DNA from: Anaerolineales bacterium
Lineage (GTDB): Bacteria; Chloroflexota; Anaerolineae; Anaerolineales; Villigracilaceae
Direction: 5' to 3'
NCBI GenBank assembly: GCA_025938055.1
Contig: JAICQC010000035.1
Location: 1-18,268, forward strand
Length of the DNA stretch: 18,268 nt
Program-made: the position numbers and the translations under genes
Notes under the pieces: generated by a model
Database searches by the model: none
What the model was told of the DNA's origin: nothing
The model's input: only the letters and a program-made list of their open reading frames with translations
In this document: positions 1 through 7,540 of the stretch, piece after piece
Layout: each line of letters opens with the position of its first letter
Position numbering within the stretch: position 1 is the stretch's first letter

Positions 1-491
1 ACCTTTAGCGAGGCTGGAACCTTCCTGCCGAGCAGCGCCAGCACGCCCAGAGCAAATGCAATATCCGTCGCCATGGGCACGCCGATCCCGTTTTGCGTCT
101 CGGTTCCGCGATTGAGCAGGAGGTAAAAAAGGGCAGGCACCAGCATCCCGCCGATGGCAGCCACAATCGGCAGCGAAGCATTCTTAAGGTTGGACAATTC
201 GCCGATGTAAATCTCCCGTTCGATCTCAAGACCGATCAACAGGAAGAAGATCGCCATCAAGCCATCGTTGATCCAATGCTCCAGGCTCTGGTTCAAAGCG
301 AGCCCCCCAGCCTCAAACCCGATCTTGATATGCCAGAAATCCAGGAAACCCTTTCCAAGCGGAGAATTGGCAATCACAATGGCTGTGATCGTACAAAGAA
401 TCAAAATAATCCCCGAAGACTTTTCGCTGTCAAAAAATTCCGTGAAGAGCTTCGACAATCTGTTATTTACCGATCCAATGGCCGGTTTCAT
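1..491 (-). CDS. nhaA: Na+/H+ antiporter NhaA, N-terminal part (cut by window edge)
   Basis: The first 163 codons of a membrane antiporter that exports Na+ in exchange for H+ are visible; the rest lies outside the window. The reading frame begins MKPAIGSV and runs open to base 1. It contains FLLIGLEIER and then ATDIAFALGVLALLG, a hallmark of NhaA in the unwound TM IV region (Asp133 in E. coli numbering). The Asp pair of TM V would fall just past the edge. Several hydrophobic segments are evident, for example GIILILCTITAIVIA. The chosen ATG at 491 has GAGGAA 5 nt upstream; an in-frame ATG at 503 is possible but has a poorer site. It lies 106 bases downstream of the GpgS stop on the same strand with no obvious terminator between, so it may be the last gene of the sugar-glycerate operon. 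That would fit a salt-stress role. The family call is firm; the operon link is inferred. Confidence 0.93.
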   Translation of the reverse strand, partial: MKPAIGSVNNRLSKLFTEFFDSEKSSGIILILCTITAIVIANSPLGKGFLDFWHIKIGFEAGGLALNQSLEHWINDGLMAIFFLLIGLEIEREIYIGELSNLKNASLPIVAAIGGMLVPALFYLLLNRGTETQNGIGVPMATDIAFALGVLALLGRKVPASLK

Positions 492-597
492 TCTATTCCT
501 CATTGAGATACCTTTTGGGAGCCCACTGCATCCCACCCGACAAAATAAATTTTGACCCGTACTTCTATGGCAGGAAAACCGAAGACTGGCGCTCCTG

Positions 598-2424
598 CTA
601 TTCCTCAGACAAAACGCGCAGCCGTTCGCGGTATTCGGGGATATCGATCATCGGTGGACGCTCCCGTTCAGCGATCTCTTCGATGTCCAGCAGGAAGTTG
701 TCCTGTTCATAACGAATCAACTTCATGGTGGTATTGACATTTTCCAAAATGCTCTGCCCATAACGCGACTCCAGCTTGCGGATCACAGCCTGGATGATGG
801 CAAAGGACATTTTGCTTAATGCCTCCAACGGCTGATTGTGGTGGATGCGTTCCTTTAGATCCACCTGGGCAATGGCATTGAGTCCGAATTTTTCCAGCAC
901 ATCGATGAGCATGCCGATCTCCACGCCGTAGCCCGAGAAAAAGCCGACCTGTTCAAGCGCGGCGCGCCGCCCGCCATACTCCCCCGAGAGCGGCTGGATG
1001 ACGCCGGAGAGCTCGGGATAGAACAGGTTCAAGAGAGGACGCGCGGTCAGTTCCGTGACCCTGCCCCCGCCGCCCGCCTGGATCTTATCGCCCACCCTCA
1101 ACGGGCGCCGGTAAAATCCCTTGACAAACTGGATGTCGGGCCGCAGCAGCAGGGGTCCGATCAAGCCATAGGCAAAGCGCGGATGGATATTGACGATGTC
1201 TGTATCCAGCCAGATGACGATGTCACCATGGGTGCAATACAGGCTTTTCCAGAGCGCCTCTCCTTTGCCGCGTCGTGACCCGTACTTTGGCAAAACAGAT
1301 TGATGGATATACACAGGGACGCCCAGCTCCTGCGCGATCTCTCGCGTACGGTCATCGGAGTTGGAGTCGATTAACACAATTTCGTCCAGCAGCGGTGCGG
1401 TTTCGACCAGTGCCCCTTTGATCGTCTGGATCACGTTGCCCACCGTCTTCTCCTCATTCAGCGCCGGGAGTGCCAGGCTGATGGAAAACCCACGTTCACG
1501 CTTCAGGCTCAGCAGGTAATTCAGATCCCGAAACTCATGGGCATGGAACGTATTCTCTGCAAACCACTTGTCCACCAGCACAGAGATGGCGGTCTGCCCG
1601 GCCTCTTCACTTTCAGCATTGAGCACGAAGGATCGCTTTGTCTTGACGACGATCACCCCACAGTTGCTCTCCATCATGATCCGTTCTGCCACGGGACCAA
1701 TGGAAGTGGCCTCGTCCGCCGGACGCGCGCTGGCACCCAGTACGATCAAATCAAACTGACGCGAAATATCAAAGATCACCTCTGCCGGGCTGTCCGTCAC
1801 GATCTGCTGGTTCTTTATTTCAGGCAGATTCTTCAGAACGCGTTCCATTCCCAGAAAAGCCGCGTCCTGTTTCGTGGCAGGGACAGTGGGAACAACATGC
1901 AGGGAGGTAATGTCCATATGGCGGAACTGCCGCATCGCCAGGGCAGTCCGCAGCGCAAGCTCTGAATAAGGTCCGCCGCGGATAGGGATCAAAACATTAT
2001 TGAAGTCATCTGATATCTTGGAGTTGACAATAGCAATGTCGCAGGGTGGATGCGTAAGCGCCTCGGTTGGGGTCGTTCGAAAGCTCTCGAAGTGACAGGG
2101 ATACTCCAGGATCAGAAGATCCGGCTTTTCCCTTTCGGTCACTCGCAGGATTTCATCCCAGGGCTGGTGGGTGGCATAGACCTCCGACCAGCGATGGACA
2201 TGGCCCGCATCGGAAAGTCTTTTCAACATCTGGCGGACTTCCTGGACATGCACGGCGCCGCTGCTCAGCGATTCACCTTCAGGAACATGGACAAGCCCGA
2301 CCAGCATCACATCCTGTCCACCGGCAATCGCACGTGCGGCATTCAATGCCGAGGTCTGCTCGCAACCCTGTATGATCGGCACAAGGACTTTTTTTGAAAA
2401 CCTACTTTTCGAGGGTGTTTTCAT
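598..2424 (-). CDS. gpgS: Universal stress protein / glucosyl-3-phosphoglycerate synthase fusion
   Basis: A 608-residue protein whose C-terminal half (about 310-565) is a retaining GT81-type glycosyltransferase. The family transfers glucose from an NDP-glucose to 3-phosphoglycerate, the first step of glucosylglycerate synthesis. Visible motifs are PALNEEKTVG, EIVLIDSNSDDRT, the metal-binding DTD (about 407-409), SGEYGGRR, GYGVEIGMLID and RIHHNQPL, all in GpgS order. The N-terminal half holds two universal-stress-protein domains (about 12-136 and 142-260); the second keeps the LGAS...GPVAERIM...CGVIVVK nucleotide-binding pattern. Stand-alone GpgS proteins are about 300-330 residues, so the USP part is an added module. 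ATG 2424 is chosen because GGGAGG lies 4-5 nt upstream; a GTG at 2442 overlaps the preceding stop as GTGA and adds six residues. The preceding GT4 gene is 14 nt away. The phosphatase that would complete the pathway is not in the window. The GpgS assignment is strong; the USP sensing role is inferred. Confidence 0.9.
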   Translation of the reverse strand: MKTPSKSRFSKKVLVPIIQGCEQTSALNAARAIAGGQDVMLVGLVHVPEGESLSSGAVHVQEVRQMLKRLSDAGHVHRWSEVYATHQPWDEILRVTEREKPDLLILEYPCHFESFRTTPTEALTHPPCDIAIVNSKISDDFNNVLIPIRGGPYSELALRTALAMRQFRHMDITSLHVVPTVPATKQDAAFLGMERVLKNLPEIKNQQIVTDSPAEVIFDISRQFDLIVLGASARPADEATSIGPVAERIMMESNCGVIVVKTKRSFVLNAESEEAGQTAISVLVDKWFAENTFHAHEFRDLNYLLSLKRERGFSISLALPALNEEKTVGNVIQTIKGALVETAPLLDEIVLIDSNSDDRTREIAQELGVPVYIHQSVLPKYGSRRGKGEALWKSLYCTHGDIVIWLDTDIVNIHPRFAYGLIGPLLLRPDIQFVKGFYRRPLRVGDKIQAGGGGRVTELTARPLLNLFYPELSGVIQPLSGEYGGRRAALEQVGFFSGYGVEIGMLIDVLEKFGLNAIAQVDLKERIHHNQPLEALSKMSFAIIQAVIRKLESRYGQSILENVNTTMKLIRYEQDNFLLDIEEIAERERPPMIDIPEYRERLRVLSEE

Positions 2425-2438
2425 AAAACCTCCCGGGT

Positions 2439-3650
2439 TCACTCCACAAGAAACGGCTCAATCTCGCGTGTATAAATGCGCTCCCATGTGTAGCGCCTGC
2501 GCACATCCGCCCGCATGCGAAACACGGAATTTAAGGAAAGATGATTCGCAATCCGATTGGCAAGTTCAAGCGGCTCGGCATCGGGCGAAAAATACGTGAC
2601 CTTGGTTCCGCCCAGACTCCGCAGTGGAGGGATATCAGAACAGAAGATTGGCAGGCTTGCCAGCCCGGCTTCCAGAATGGGGATGCCAAACCCCTCCTCA
2701 CGTGAAGGCAAAAACAAGGCATCGGCGAGGTGATAGAAATCCGAGATGACCGTATCGGGGAGATATTCCTCCGTTAGCTCTGCCAGAAAATGGACGACGC
2801 CGTCGAGCCGCAGTTCCCTGCGGAGTGCATCCAGCATTTCGAAGTAGGTGACATTGGAAGGGTTATGTGGTCCCAGCGGGCCTGTGATCACCAGTTTTGT
2901 ATCGGGAAAATGCTGCAGAAGGCTTGCACAGACTCGCAATGCCAGCTCGATGTTTTTCCTCGGCGTAATGCGCACCGGCAGTAGGAATAGAGGTGAGGCG
3001 TTGAGCAGATCCAGGTTCTTCACATACTCCTGCGTTTGCGCATCCAGCTTATGGAATGCGGCAGCATCCACCCCGTTAGGAATTACTGCGATCTCCTCCT
3101 CATTGATCCGCATCAGCTCCGCAAGTTCCTGCTGGCGCATCTCCGAGATCGTAACCTGCTTCACACCGATCCACGCTTGTTTAAGCAAATCCCATGGGTA
3201 CCCATCATGCAATTCATCCCCGTAACGCGGCGTCGTCCATGCCAGGTCGTGGTGCCACAGGATGACTCGTACATCATCGGTGAGATTCCGCACGGCGGCG
3301 GTCAGGGCGAGGTTTTTGTGCAGTGAGCATACATTGTGCGCAATGAGAATCTCGGCATCATCCAGGGCTTCATGCAAGTGGGCGGTAAGAGAATCTACCA
3401 GCCCAGAAAATTCCGTCGGGATATGCCCGGCATCCAGTGCCGCCTTGACCGCCAGAACCTCCGGGTGGCGCGAATCCGCCAGGGGAAGATGCATGAACGG
3501 AATGCGCGGGTCGGTCTGCTTCCCACGGCCCGCTACAACCCGCACCTGGTGACCGGCATCCGCCATCAAGCGGGCATGGTGACTCAGCACGCTCTCAACA
3601 CCTCCGACAATGGGAGGCGCCGAATAGTGCAGGAGCGCAACCTTTGTCAC
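2439..3650 (-). CDS. GT4 family glycosyltransferase, acceptor unknown
   Basis: A 403-residue GT-B fold transferase. The N-terminal Rossmann domain starts VALLHYSAPPIVGGVESVL with the GGVE motif typical of GT4. The C-terminal donor-binding domain has PNGVD (about 191-195), LPVRITPRKNIELAL and SREEGFGIPILEAGL, which carries the E-x7-E pair (E319/E327) of retaining GT4 enzymes. There is no signal peptide or membrane segment, so it is probably cytoplasmic. It starts with GTG 3650, which overlaps the upstream TGA (GTGA), with AGGAA about 8 nt before it. It ends 14 nt before the GpgS start. Translational coupling to the GH63 and GpgS genes suggests a sugar-glycerate product. One reading is that it adds a second sugar to glucosylglycerate or its phosphate, as in mannosylglucosylglycerate synthesis. 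It could equally be a sucrose-phosphate-synthase-like or mannosyl transferase; donor and acceptor cannot be read from the sequence. Confidence 0.85.
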   Translation of the reverse strand: MTKVALLHYSAPPIVGGVESVLSHHARLMADAGHQVRVVAGRGKQTDPRIPFMHLPLADSRHPEVLAVKAALDAGHIPTEFSGLVDSLTAHLHEALDDAEILIAHNVCSLHKNLALTAAVRNLTDDVRVILWHHDLAWTTPRYGDELHDGYPWDLLKQAWIGVKQVTISEMRQQELAELMRINEEEIAVIPNGVDAAAFHKLDAQTQEYVKNLDLLNASPLFLLPVRITPRKNIELALRVCASLLQHFPDTKLVITGPLGPHNPSNVTYFEMLDALRRELRLDGVVHFLAELTEEYLPDTVISDFYHLADALFLPSREEGFGIPILEAGLASLPIFCSDIPPLRSLGGTKVTYFSPDAEPLELANRIANHLSLNSVFRMRADVRRRYTWERIYTREIEPFLVE

Positions 3651-5425
3651 CGTGATGTTTCCTGCGCAGACTGGATCGCCAGGTCTATAAACACTGCCGA
3701 AGACCAGCCAAACATGGAGGCAGCCGTTGGGGGATTCTCACCCGTGACCGAATCGTAATATTCGTAAATATCGTCGCGCGAATTAATCAAATCCAGTGTG
3801 CGCCGGCGCAACTCCTGTGCCAGGTCCTGATAGCCTGAGCGCTGCAAGCCTTCGATCAGCAGGTAATTTACGTTCACCCACGTCGGACCGCGCCACATGA
3901 TCCCGGGCGTGTATTTTGGATCATCCATTGCCACGGTCGGCACAGGATAACGCGACCAAAACTGGCGCTCATCTGTGAGATGGGCAACCAGGCGCTCGGA
4001 GATTTTCGCCGGCAGTTGCCCTGTGATCAACGGGAACAGGTTGAAAGGAGTCCGGACATTCACAATAGACCCGTTCCGGCGCGCCCAGAAGAAGCCGCTC
4101 TCCTCATCCCAGGTGAGCTGCACAAGGCGTCGAGCCATCGCCTCAGCGCGTCCCTGCCACAGTTCCGCATCCTCCTGCTTGCCAATCGCACCCGCGATTT
4201 TCGAAAGAGCTTCCTGCTGTAGATAAAGGTAGGTGTTGAGGTCCGGCGATTCCACCGGCATGCCATCGTCCCACAAGGGACTGTCATCCAACCCCGATGA
4301 ATAAGGATGCTGATATTCACACAGAACGTTGCCATCCGTGTCATTATTTTCGAACCACCAGTTATTCGAGCGGACGATGGGTTCATAGATTTCATCCATG
4401 AACTCACGGTCTCCATCATGCTCATAAAGCTTATAGGCAGCCCAGGCAAGTAGAGGCGGTTTTGTCACATCTGCAACAATCGGGTGATCGAGGCGGGTTA
4501 CCGTGCCTTCGTCGTGGATGGCGTCGGGGATCATGCCATCTTCGCGCTGGTGATCCAGCACGATACGGATCTGGTCGTGCGCCAGGTGTTTATCTAAATG
4601 ACGATACGCCAGCGCGTGAAAATAAGCATCCCATTGCCAGACGCCCACATAATGAATCATGGATGGCGTCATTGCTTCGCGGGTTGTATAGAAACGTGTT
4701 GAGATCAGACCTGCGCGCATGATCCACCAGGCAAAGTAATACTGAGCTTTGTATTCCTCCTCCACCTGTGGTGCAGATGCAAACCAGTTGTGCCAGCGCT
4801 GCGCGGCCTCCTCCATCGCCCTGGCGATATCTGGAATGTAGCGATTAAAGCCAAGACGCGGCGTAATGTTCAGCAGCAGTGCTTTGCCTCCATCGGAGGC
4901 ATCCAGGTGCAGGTGGACGGACTGGTGCTCTGTCCCAAGAGCCGCGGTGGCATGGGAAACAATTCGGGCGTTGGTGGTATAGGCGACATTGCGGCGGATA
5001 TCACCTGTCAGACGCAGCACCCCGCCGCGACGATCTGTTTGAATTTTGTCCAGGTTGGCATTGAACTTAATCACGCACTCCGCAGTCGGGAGCGTAATCA
5101 GCACCGTTTCGATATCCACAAACGCCAGGCTGAATGTGCCAAGACGGGTCTGAAAATCGATGCGATGGGGATACGTGGTCACTTCCATGTCCAGCAGATT
5201 GCCGTCGCGGTCAGTAAAGACCCACTGATCGATCAGAGGCGGGCGGTTACGATACGCCGCGAGCTGCCCTTCACGTTTGAACCAGCGTTCCGCCAGCCGG
5301 AAGGTAAGCTGTCCGTCAGATTGAAAGATGAGCAGCCGTGAGCCGCGCTCGCTAAAGGGAATCTGGCTTAAGTTGATTCTGTCTTTAAGAAGATTCAAAT
5401 ACTCTGAATTGGTACTTGTGTTCAT
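3647..5425 (-). CDS. GH63 glycoside hydrolase, glucosylglycerate/mannosylglycerate hydrolase type
   Basis: A 592-residue cytoplasmic-type protein with no signal peptide. Residues about 1-200 form a beta-rich domain; the rest is an (alpha/alpha)6 barrel with GH63 signatures: VGVWQWDAYFHALA (candidate acid Asp about 266), HPYSSGLDDSPLWDDG, MWRGPTWVNVNYLL and TGEN...FGWSSAVFIDL (candidate base Glu about 563). The family includes bacterial hydrolases that split glucosylglycerate or mannosylglycerate into sugar and glycerate, and the neighbouring GpgS favours glucosylglycerate. Those enzymes are often nearer 430-450 residues, so the N-terminal domain is extra and resembles the YgjK-type architecture. 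The start ATG 5425 overlaps the preceding TGA as ATGA and has AGGA 7 nt upstream; an in-frame ATG at 5443 is less likely. The stop overlaps the GT4 start. Family placement is good; the exact substrate is inferred from context. Confidence 0.85.
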   Translation of the reverse strand: MNTSTNSEYLNLLKDRINLSQIPFSERGSRLLIFQSDGQLTFRLAERWFKREGQLAAYRNRPPLIDQWVFTDRDGNLLDMEVTTYPHRIDFQTRLGTFSLAFVDIETVLITLPTAECVIKFNANLDKIQTDRRGGVLRLTGDIRRNVAYTTNARIVSHATAALGTEHQSVHLHLDASDGGKALLLNITPRLGFNRYIPDIARAMEEAAQRWHNWFASAPQVEEEYKAQYYFAWWIMRAGLISTRFYTTREAMTPSMIHYVGVWQWDAYFHALAYRHLDKHLAHDQIRIVLDHQREDGMIPDAIHDEGTVTRLDHPIVADVTKPPLLAWAAYKLYEHDGDREFMDEIYEPIVRSNNWWFENNDTDGNVLCEYQHPYSSGLDDSPLWDDGMPVESPDLNTYLYLQQEALSKIAGAIGKQEDAELWQGRAEAMARRLVQLTWDEESGFFWARRNGSIVNVRTPFNLFPLITGQLPAKISERLVAHLTDERQFWSRYPVPTVAMDDPKYTPGIMWRGPTWVNVNYLLIEGLQRSGYQDLAQELRRRTLDLINSRDDIYEYYDSVTGENPPTAASMFGWSSAVFIDLAIQSAQETSR

Positions 5426-7143
5426 TCCTTGATCCTTAACCATAAAGTTTGATACGGCTCCAGATCCAAAGAGCCGTTCATATCATGACCTGTCTTCAGG
5501 TCTATAAACTGACCTGAAGAGAAAGCAGGCATTCTCTTCAAGGCGTCTCCTATCTGTTGGGGTTGGTCCGAAATATTATGCAGGCATAACACGCGTTCGC
5601 TTCCATCCGGCGAAGTGCGCAATAGCGCGAAGACCGTCTCGCCACTATCCACGACCTCCTGCCCGCCATGAGGATGGAATGCCGGGGAAGTACTGCGTGC
5701 CTGCAGCAATTGAACATAGCGCTGGAAGACATGATGTATTAATGATGCATCATTGGATAATTCACTTTCGAAGTCGGGCAGGTCGAACTTTTGACGATTG
5801 ATCGTGCGGTTCCGCCCGGTCTGGTCAACGCCCGCGTGCCAGCTGCGCGAACCGAACAGGCTGTGGAAGTAGATGCCTGGCACTCCCACCAGCGCCAGCA
5901 TGATTGCTTGCGCAGTCATAAACCGCCTGACCTGTATTTCGAGAGGTTCCTGCGCGCCCGGGTCGGAGAGTGCATCGAAATAATTGATATTGAGCTCGTA
6001 GGGAATCTGCGCGCCGTCGGCAACATGTTTGTACGATACCAGACCGCCGTGCTGAATCACCCGTGCGACAATCGCATCGATCTCCTCCTCCGAGAGAATG
6101 CCGCGCGCCGGGTTGACTCCGATCCCATCATGAGATGCCAGGAAGTTGAAAAACGTGGTCCGGTCGGAGGGCAGTTTCAGCCCGGCAGCCCATTCCGAAA
6201 GCGTGCGGCTGTTCCCGGTGTAAAAGGCGTGCAGCACCAAGGGCGGCAGGGCAAAGTTGTAGACCATCTGTGCTTCATCATATCCATTCCCAAAATAAGA
6301 GATGTTGTCGCGGTGTGGGACGTTCGTCTCTGTGATCAATACTACATGCGGCGCGACCTCATCGAGCACCGAACGGAAGAGACGAATAATGCGGTGAGTC
6401 TGCGGCAGATGGAGACAGGATGTACCGATCTCCTTCCAGAGAAACGCGATGGCATCCAGGCGGATGAGCTGCGCACCCTGCGCTACATACAAAAGCAATG
6501 TATCAACGATTTCCAGAAGCAGGTCTGGGTTTTGGAAGTTGAGATCCACCTGATCCGCACTGAAGGTCGTCCACACTCGCTTCGGACCGGAGTCTGTGTC
6601 AAACGTCGTCAGGAGCGGCAGGGCGCGTGGCCGCACAACTTGTGAGAGGTCAGGGTTCCCCTCTACGACGATGAAATAGTCTCGATAACGAGGCTCATCC
6701 CTCAGGAATGCCTGGAACCACTCATGCTGGACGGAGGCGTGGTTGATCACCGCATCGAACATCAGGCGGAAGTGCTCCTGCATCCGGGAGATGTCCTGCC
6801 AAACGCCCAGTGCTGGATCAACCTGACGGTAGTCAGCAACTGAAAAACCATCATCCGATGTCCATGGATAGAATGGCAGGATGTGAATCCCACTCACAAT
6901 GCTGTTCAGGTACTGGTTGCAGAACCTGCCCAGGGTTTGCAGCGGGTTCTCACCAGAGGACTGCACCTGGTCTCCGTAGGTAATCAGGATCGAGTCTTCC
7001 TCCGTCAGTTCACGTGTAGGTGCGGGGATGCGCGGACGATAATCATCCACGATCTTTTGCAGTCGCTCCAGTATCTGTGGCGCCCGCTCTGCTCCGTAGA
7101 GAAAAGACAAATGAGAAACGACTGTTCTTGTCTTTTGTTTCAT
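5422..7143 (-). CDS. GH13_18 glycoside phosphorylase, probable glucosylglycerate phosphorylase
   Basis: A 573-residue sucrose-phosphorylase-type (beta/alpha)8 enzyme. Visible GH13 motifs are GIHILPFYPWTSDDGFSVADY, NHAS (134-137), LIRLDAIAFLWKE with the nucleophile Asp230, LITETNVP with acid/base Glu272, and NFLASHDGIGVNP with the transition-state Asp339. The Lys-Glu after the nucleophile and the HLPQTH stretch are typical of subfamily 18, which holds sucrose, sucrose-6-phosphate and glucosylglycerate phosphorylases. The chemistry would be reversible transfer of glucose to phosphate, giving glucose 1-phosphate. Co-transcription with GpgS and a GH63 hydrolase favours glucosylglycerate over sucrose, as no sucrose gene is seen. 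The start is set at ATG 7143 because homology begins about there. Upstream GGAAGGAG is about 11 nt away, a long spacing. An open extension to 7260 has no family-like content. It is the first gene of the operon, and its stop overlaps the GH63 start (ATGA). Confidence 0.86.
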   Translation of the reverse strand: MKQKTRTVVSHLSFLYGAERAPQILERLQKIVDDYRPRIPAPTRELTEEDSILITYGDQVQSSGENPLQTLGRFCNQYLNSIVSGIHILPFYPWTSDDGFSVADYRQVDPALGVWQDISRMQEHFRLMFDAVINHASVQHEWFQAFLRDEPRYRDYFIVVEGNPDLSQVVRPRALPLLTTFDTDSGPKRVWTTFSADQVDLNFQNPDLLLEIVDTLLLYVAQGAQLIRLDAIAFLWKEIGTSCLHLPQTHRIIRLFRSVLDEVAPHVVLITETNVPHRDNISYFGNGYDEAQMVYNFALPPLVLHAFYTGNSRTLSEWAAGLKLPSDRTTFFNFLASHDGIGVNPARGILSEEEIDAIVARVIQHGGLVSYKHVADGAQIPYELNINYFDALSDPGAQEPLEIQVRRFMTAQAIMLALVGVPGIYFHSLFGSRSWHAGVDQTGRNRTINRQKFDLPDFESELSNDASLIHHVFQRYVQLLQARSTSPAFHPHGGQEVVDSGETVFALLRTSPDGSERVLCLHNISDQPQQIGDALKRMPAFSSGQFIDLKTGHDMNGSLDLEPYQTLWLRIKE

Positions 7144-7218
7144 AAAGATTTTTTCTCCTTCCGTCAGGAGCTCTTTTTCTTCCCCCCTGCCATCAGCGAT
7201 AAATATCGACCCGCAATT

Positions 7219-7248
7219 TTTATACCATAAAATTATGAGTCTAATCAA
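7219..7248 (-). promoter_or_regulatory. Candidate sigma70-type promoter of the sugar-glycerate operon
   Basis: On the minus strand TTGATT (7248-7243) is followed after 18 bp by TATAAA (7224-7219), about 75 bp upstream of the phosphorylase start. A second TATAAT lies at 7291-7286 without a good -35 partner. Both are sequence matches only, in an AT-rich stretch, so either could be chance. Confidence 0.4.
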
Positions 7249-7300
7249 TTCTGGGAGCAATTACAGTTTTGATTGAAGGATTGTTATTATAGAGAAACGC

Positions 7301-7334
7301 TCTTTCGGCAAGGGTCTCCGACCTTGCCGAAAGA
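7301..7334. repeat. Perfect 13-bp inverted repeat, possibly a dispersed intergenic element
   Basis: TCTTTCGGCAAGG (7301-7313) and its exact complement (7322-7334) flank an 8-nt spacer. Neither strand has a U-run after the stem, so it is a poor intrinsic terminator. It sits just upstream of the TATAAT at 7291-7286 of the operon to the left. The spacer reads GTCTCCGA, so GGTCTCCGACC forms a smaller palindrome inside. It could be a REP-like repeat, a regulator site or an RNA hairpin. Confidence 0.6.
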
Positions 7335-7361
7335 CAGACCGATGATCTCAGCAAATAAATT

Positions 7362-7431
7362 TACGAACAATTTTCGTATGAGGACCAGAGACCTGCGGTC
7401 AAGTCTCGGCGGGGCGCAGACCCACGCCGAG
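7362..7431. repeat. Cluster of short palindromes in the 7144-7540 gap
   Basis: Three short inverted repeats follow each other: TACGAA/TTCGTA (7362-7367 and 7373-7378), GAGAC/GTCTC (7388-7392 and 7403-7407) and CTCGGCG/CGCCGAG (7405-7411 and 7425-7431). The minus strand shows GGTCTC...GGTCC here, echoing GGTCTCCGACC in the hairpin at 7301-7334, so they may belong to one intergenic repeat family. No open reading frame or RNA gene is recognisable. The function is unknown. Confidence 0.4.
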
Positions 7432-7452
7432 CGAGATAAAGATTTTCGATAA

Positions 7453-7484
7453 TAAAAAAGACGGGTAGAGAGTCCCTGCCCGTC
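7453..7484 (-). terminator. Rho-independent terminator of the sulfite oxidase-like gene
   Basis: Read on the minus strand, GACGGGCAG (7484-7476) pairs with CTACCCGTC (7468-7460, one G-U pair) around a 7-nt loop, followed directly by six T (7459-7454) and more AT. It lies 57 bp beyond the stop at 7541, so it would end the transcript covering 8669-11044 and 7541-8641. Confidence 0.8.
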
Positions 7485-7540
7485 GACTGGATGATTATAG
7501 GGGCGTAATCATCAATTGTTCCTAGATTGCTCCAATCCTG

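Noticed and set aside
570..598. GCAGGA/TCCTGC hairpin at the end of the GpgS gene
   Set aside because: The arms are only 6 bp with a long loop and no T-run follows on the minus strand, so it is not a credible terminator.
5791..6645. A 284-codon open frame on the plus strand inside the phosphorylase gene
   Set aside because: It is fully antisense to a well-supported GH13_18 enzyme, and its translation shows no family motifs and is rich in Arg/His as expected of a shadow frame.
7144..7260. 39-residue N-terminal extension of the phosphorylase
   Set aside because: It covers the likely promoter and leader and has no similarity to the family start, which fits Met at 7143.
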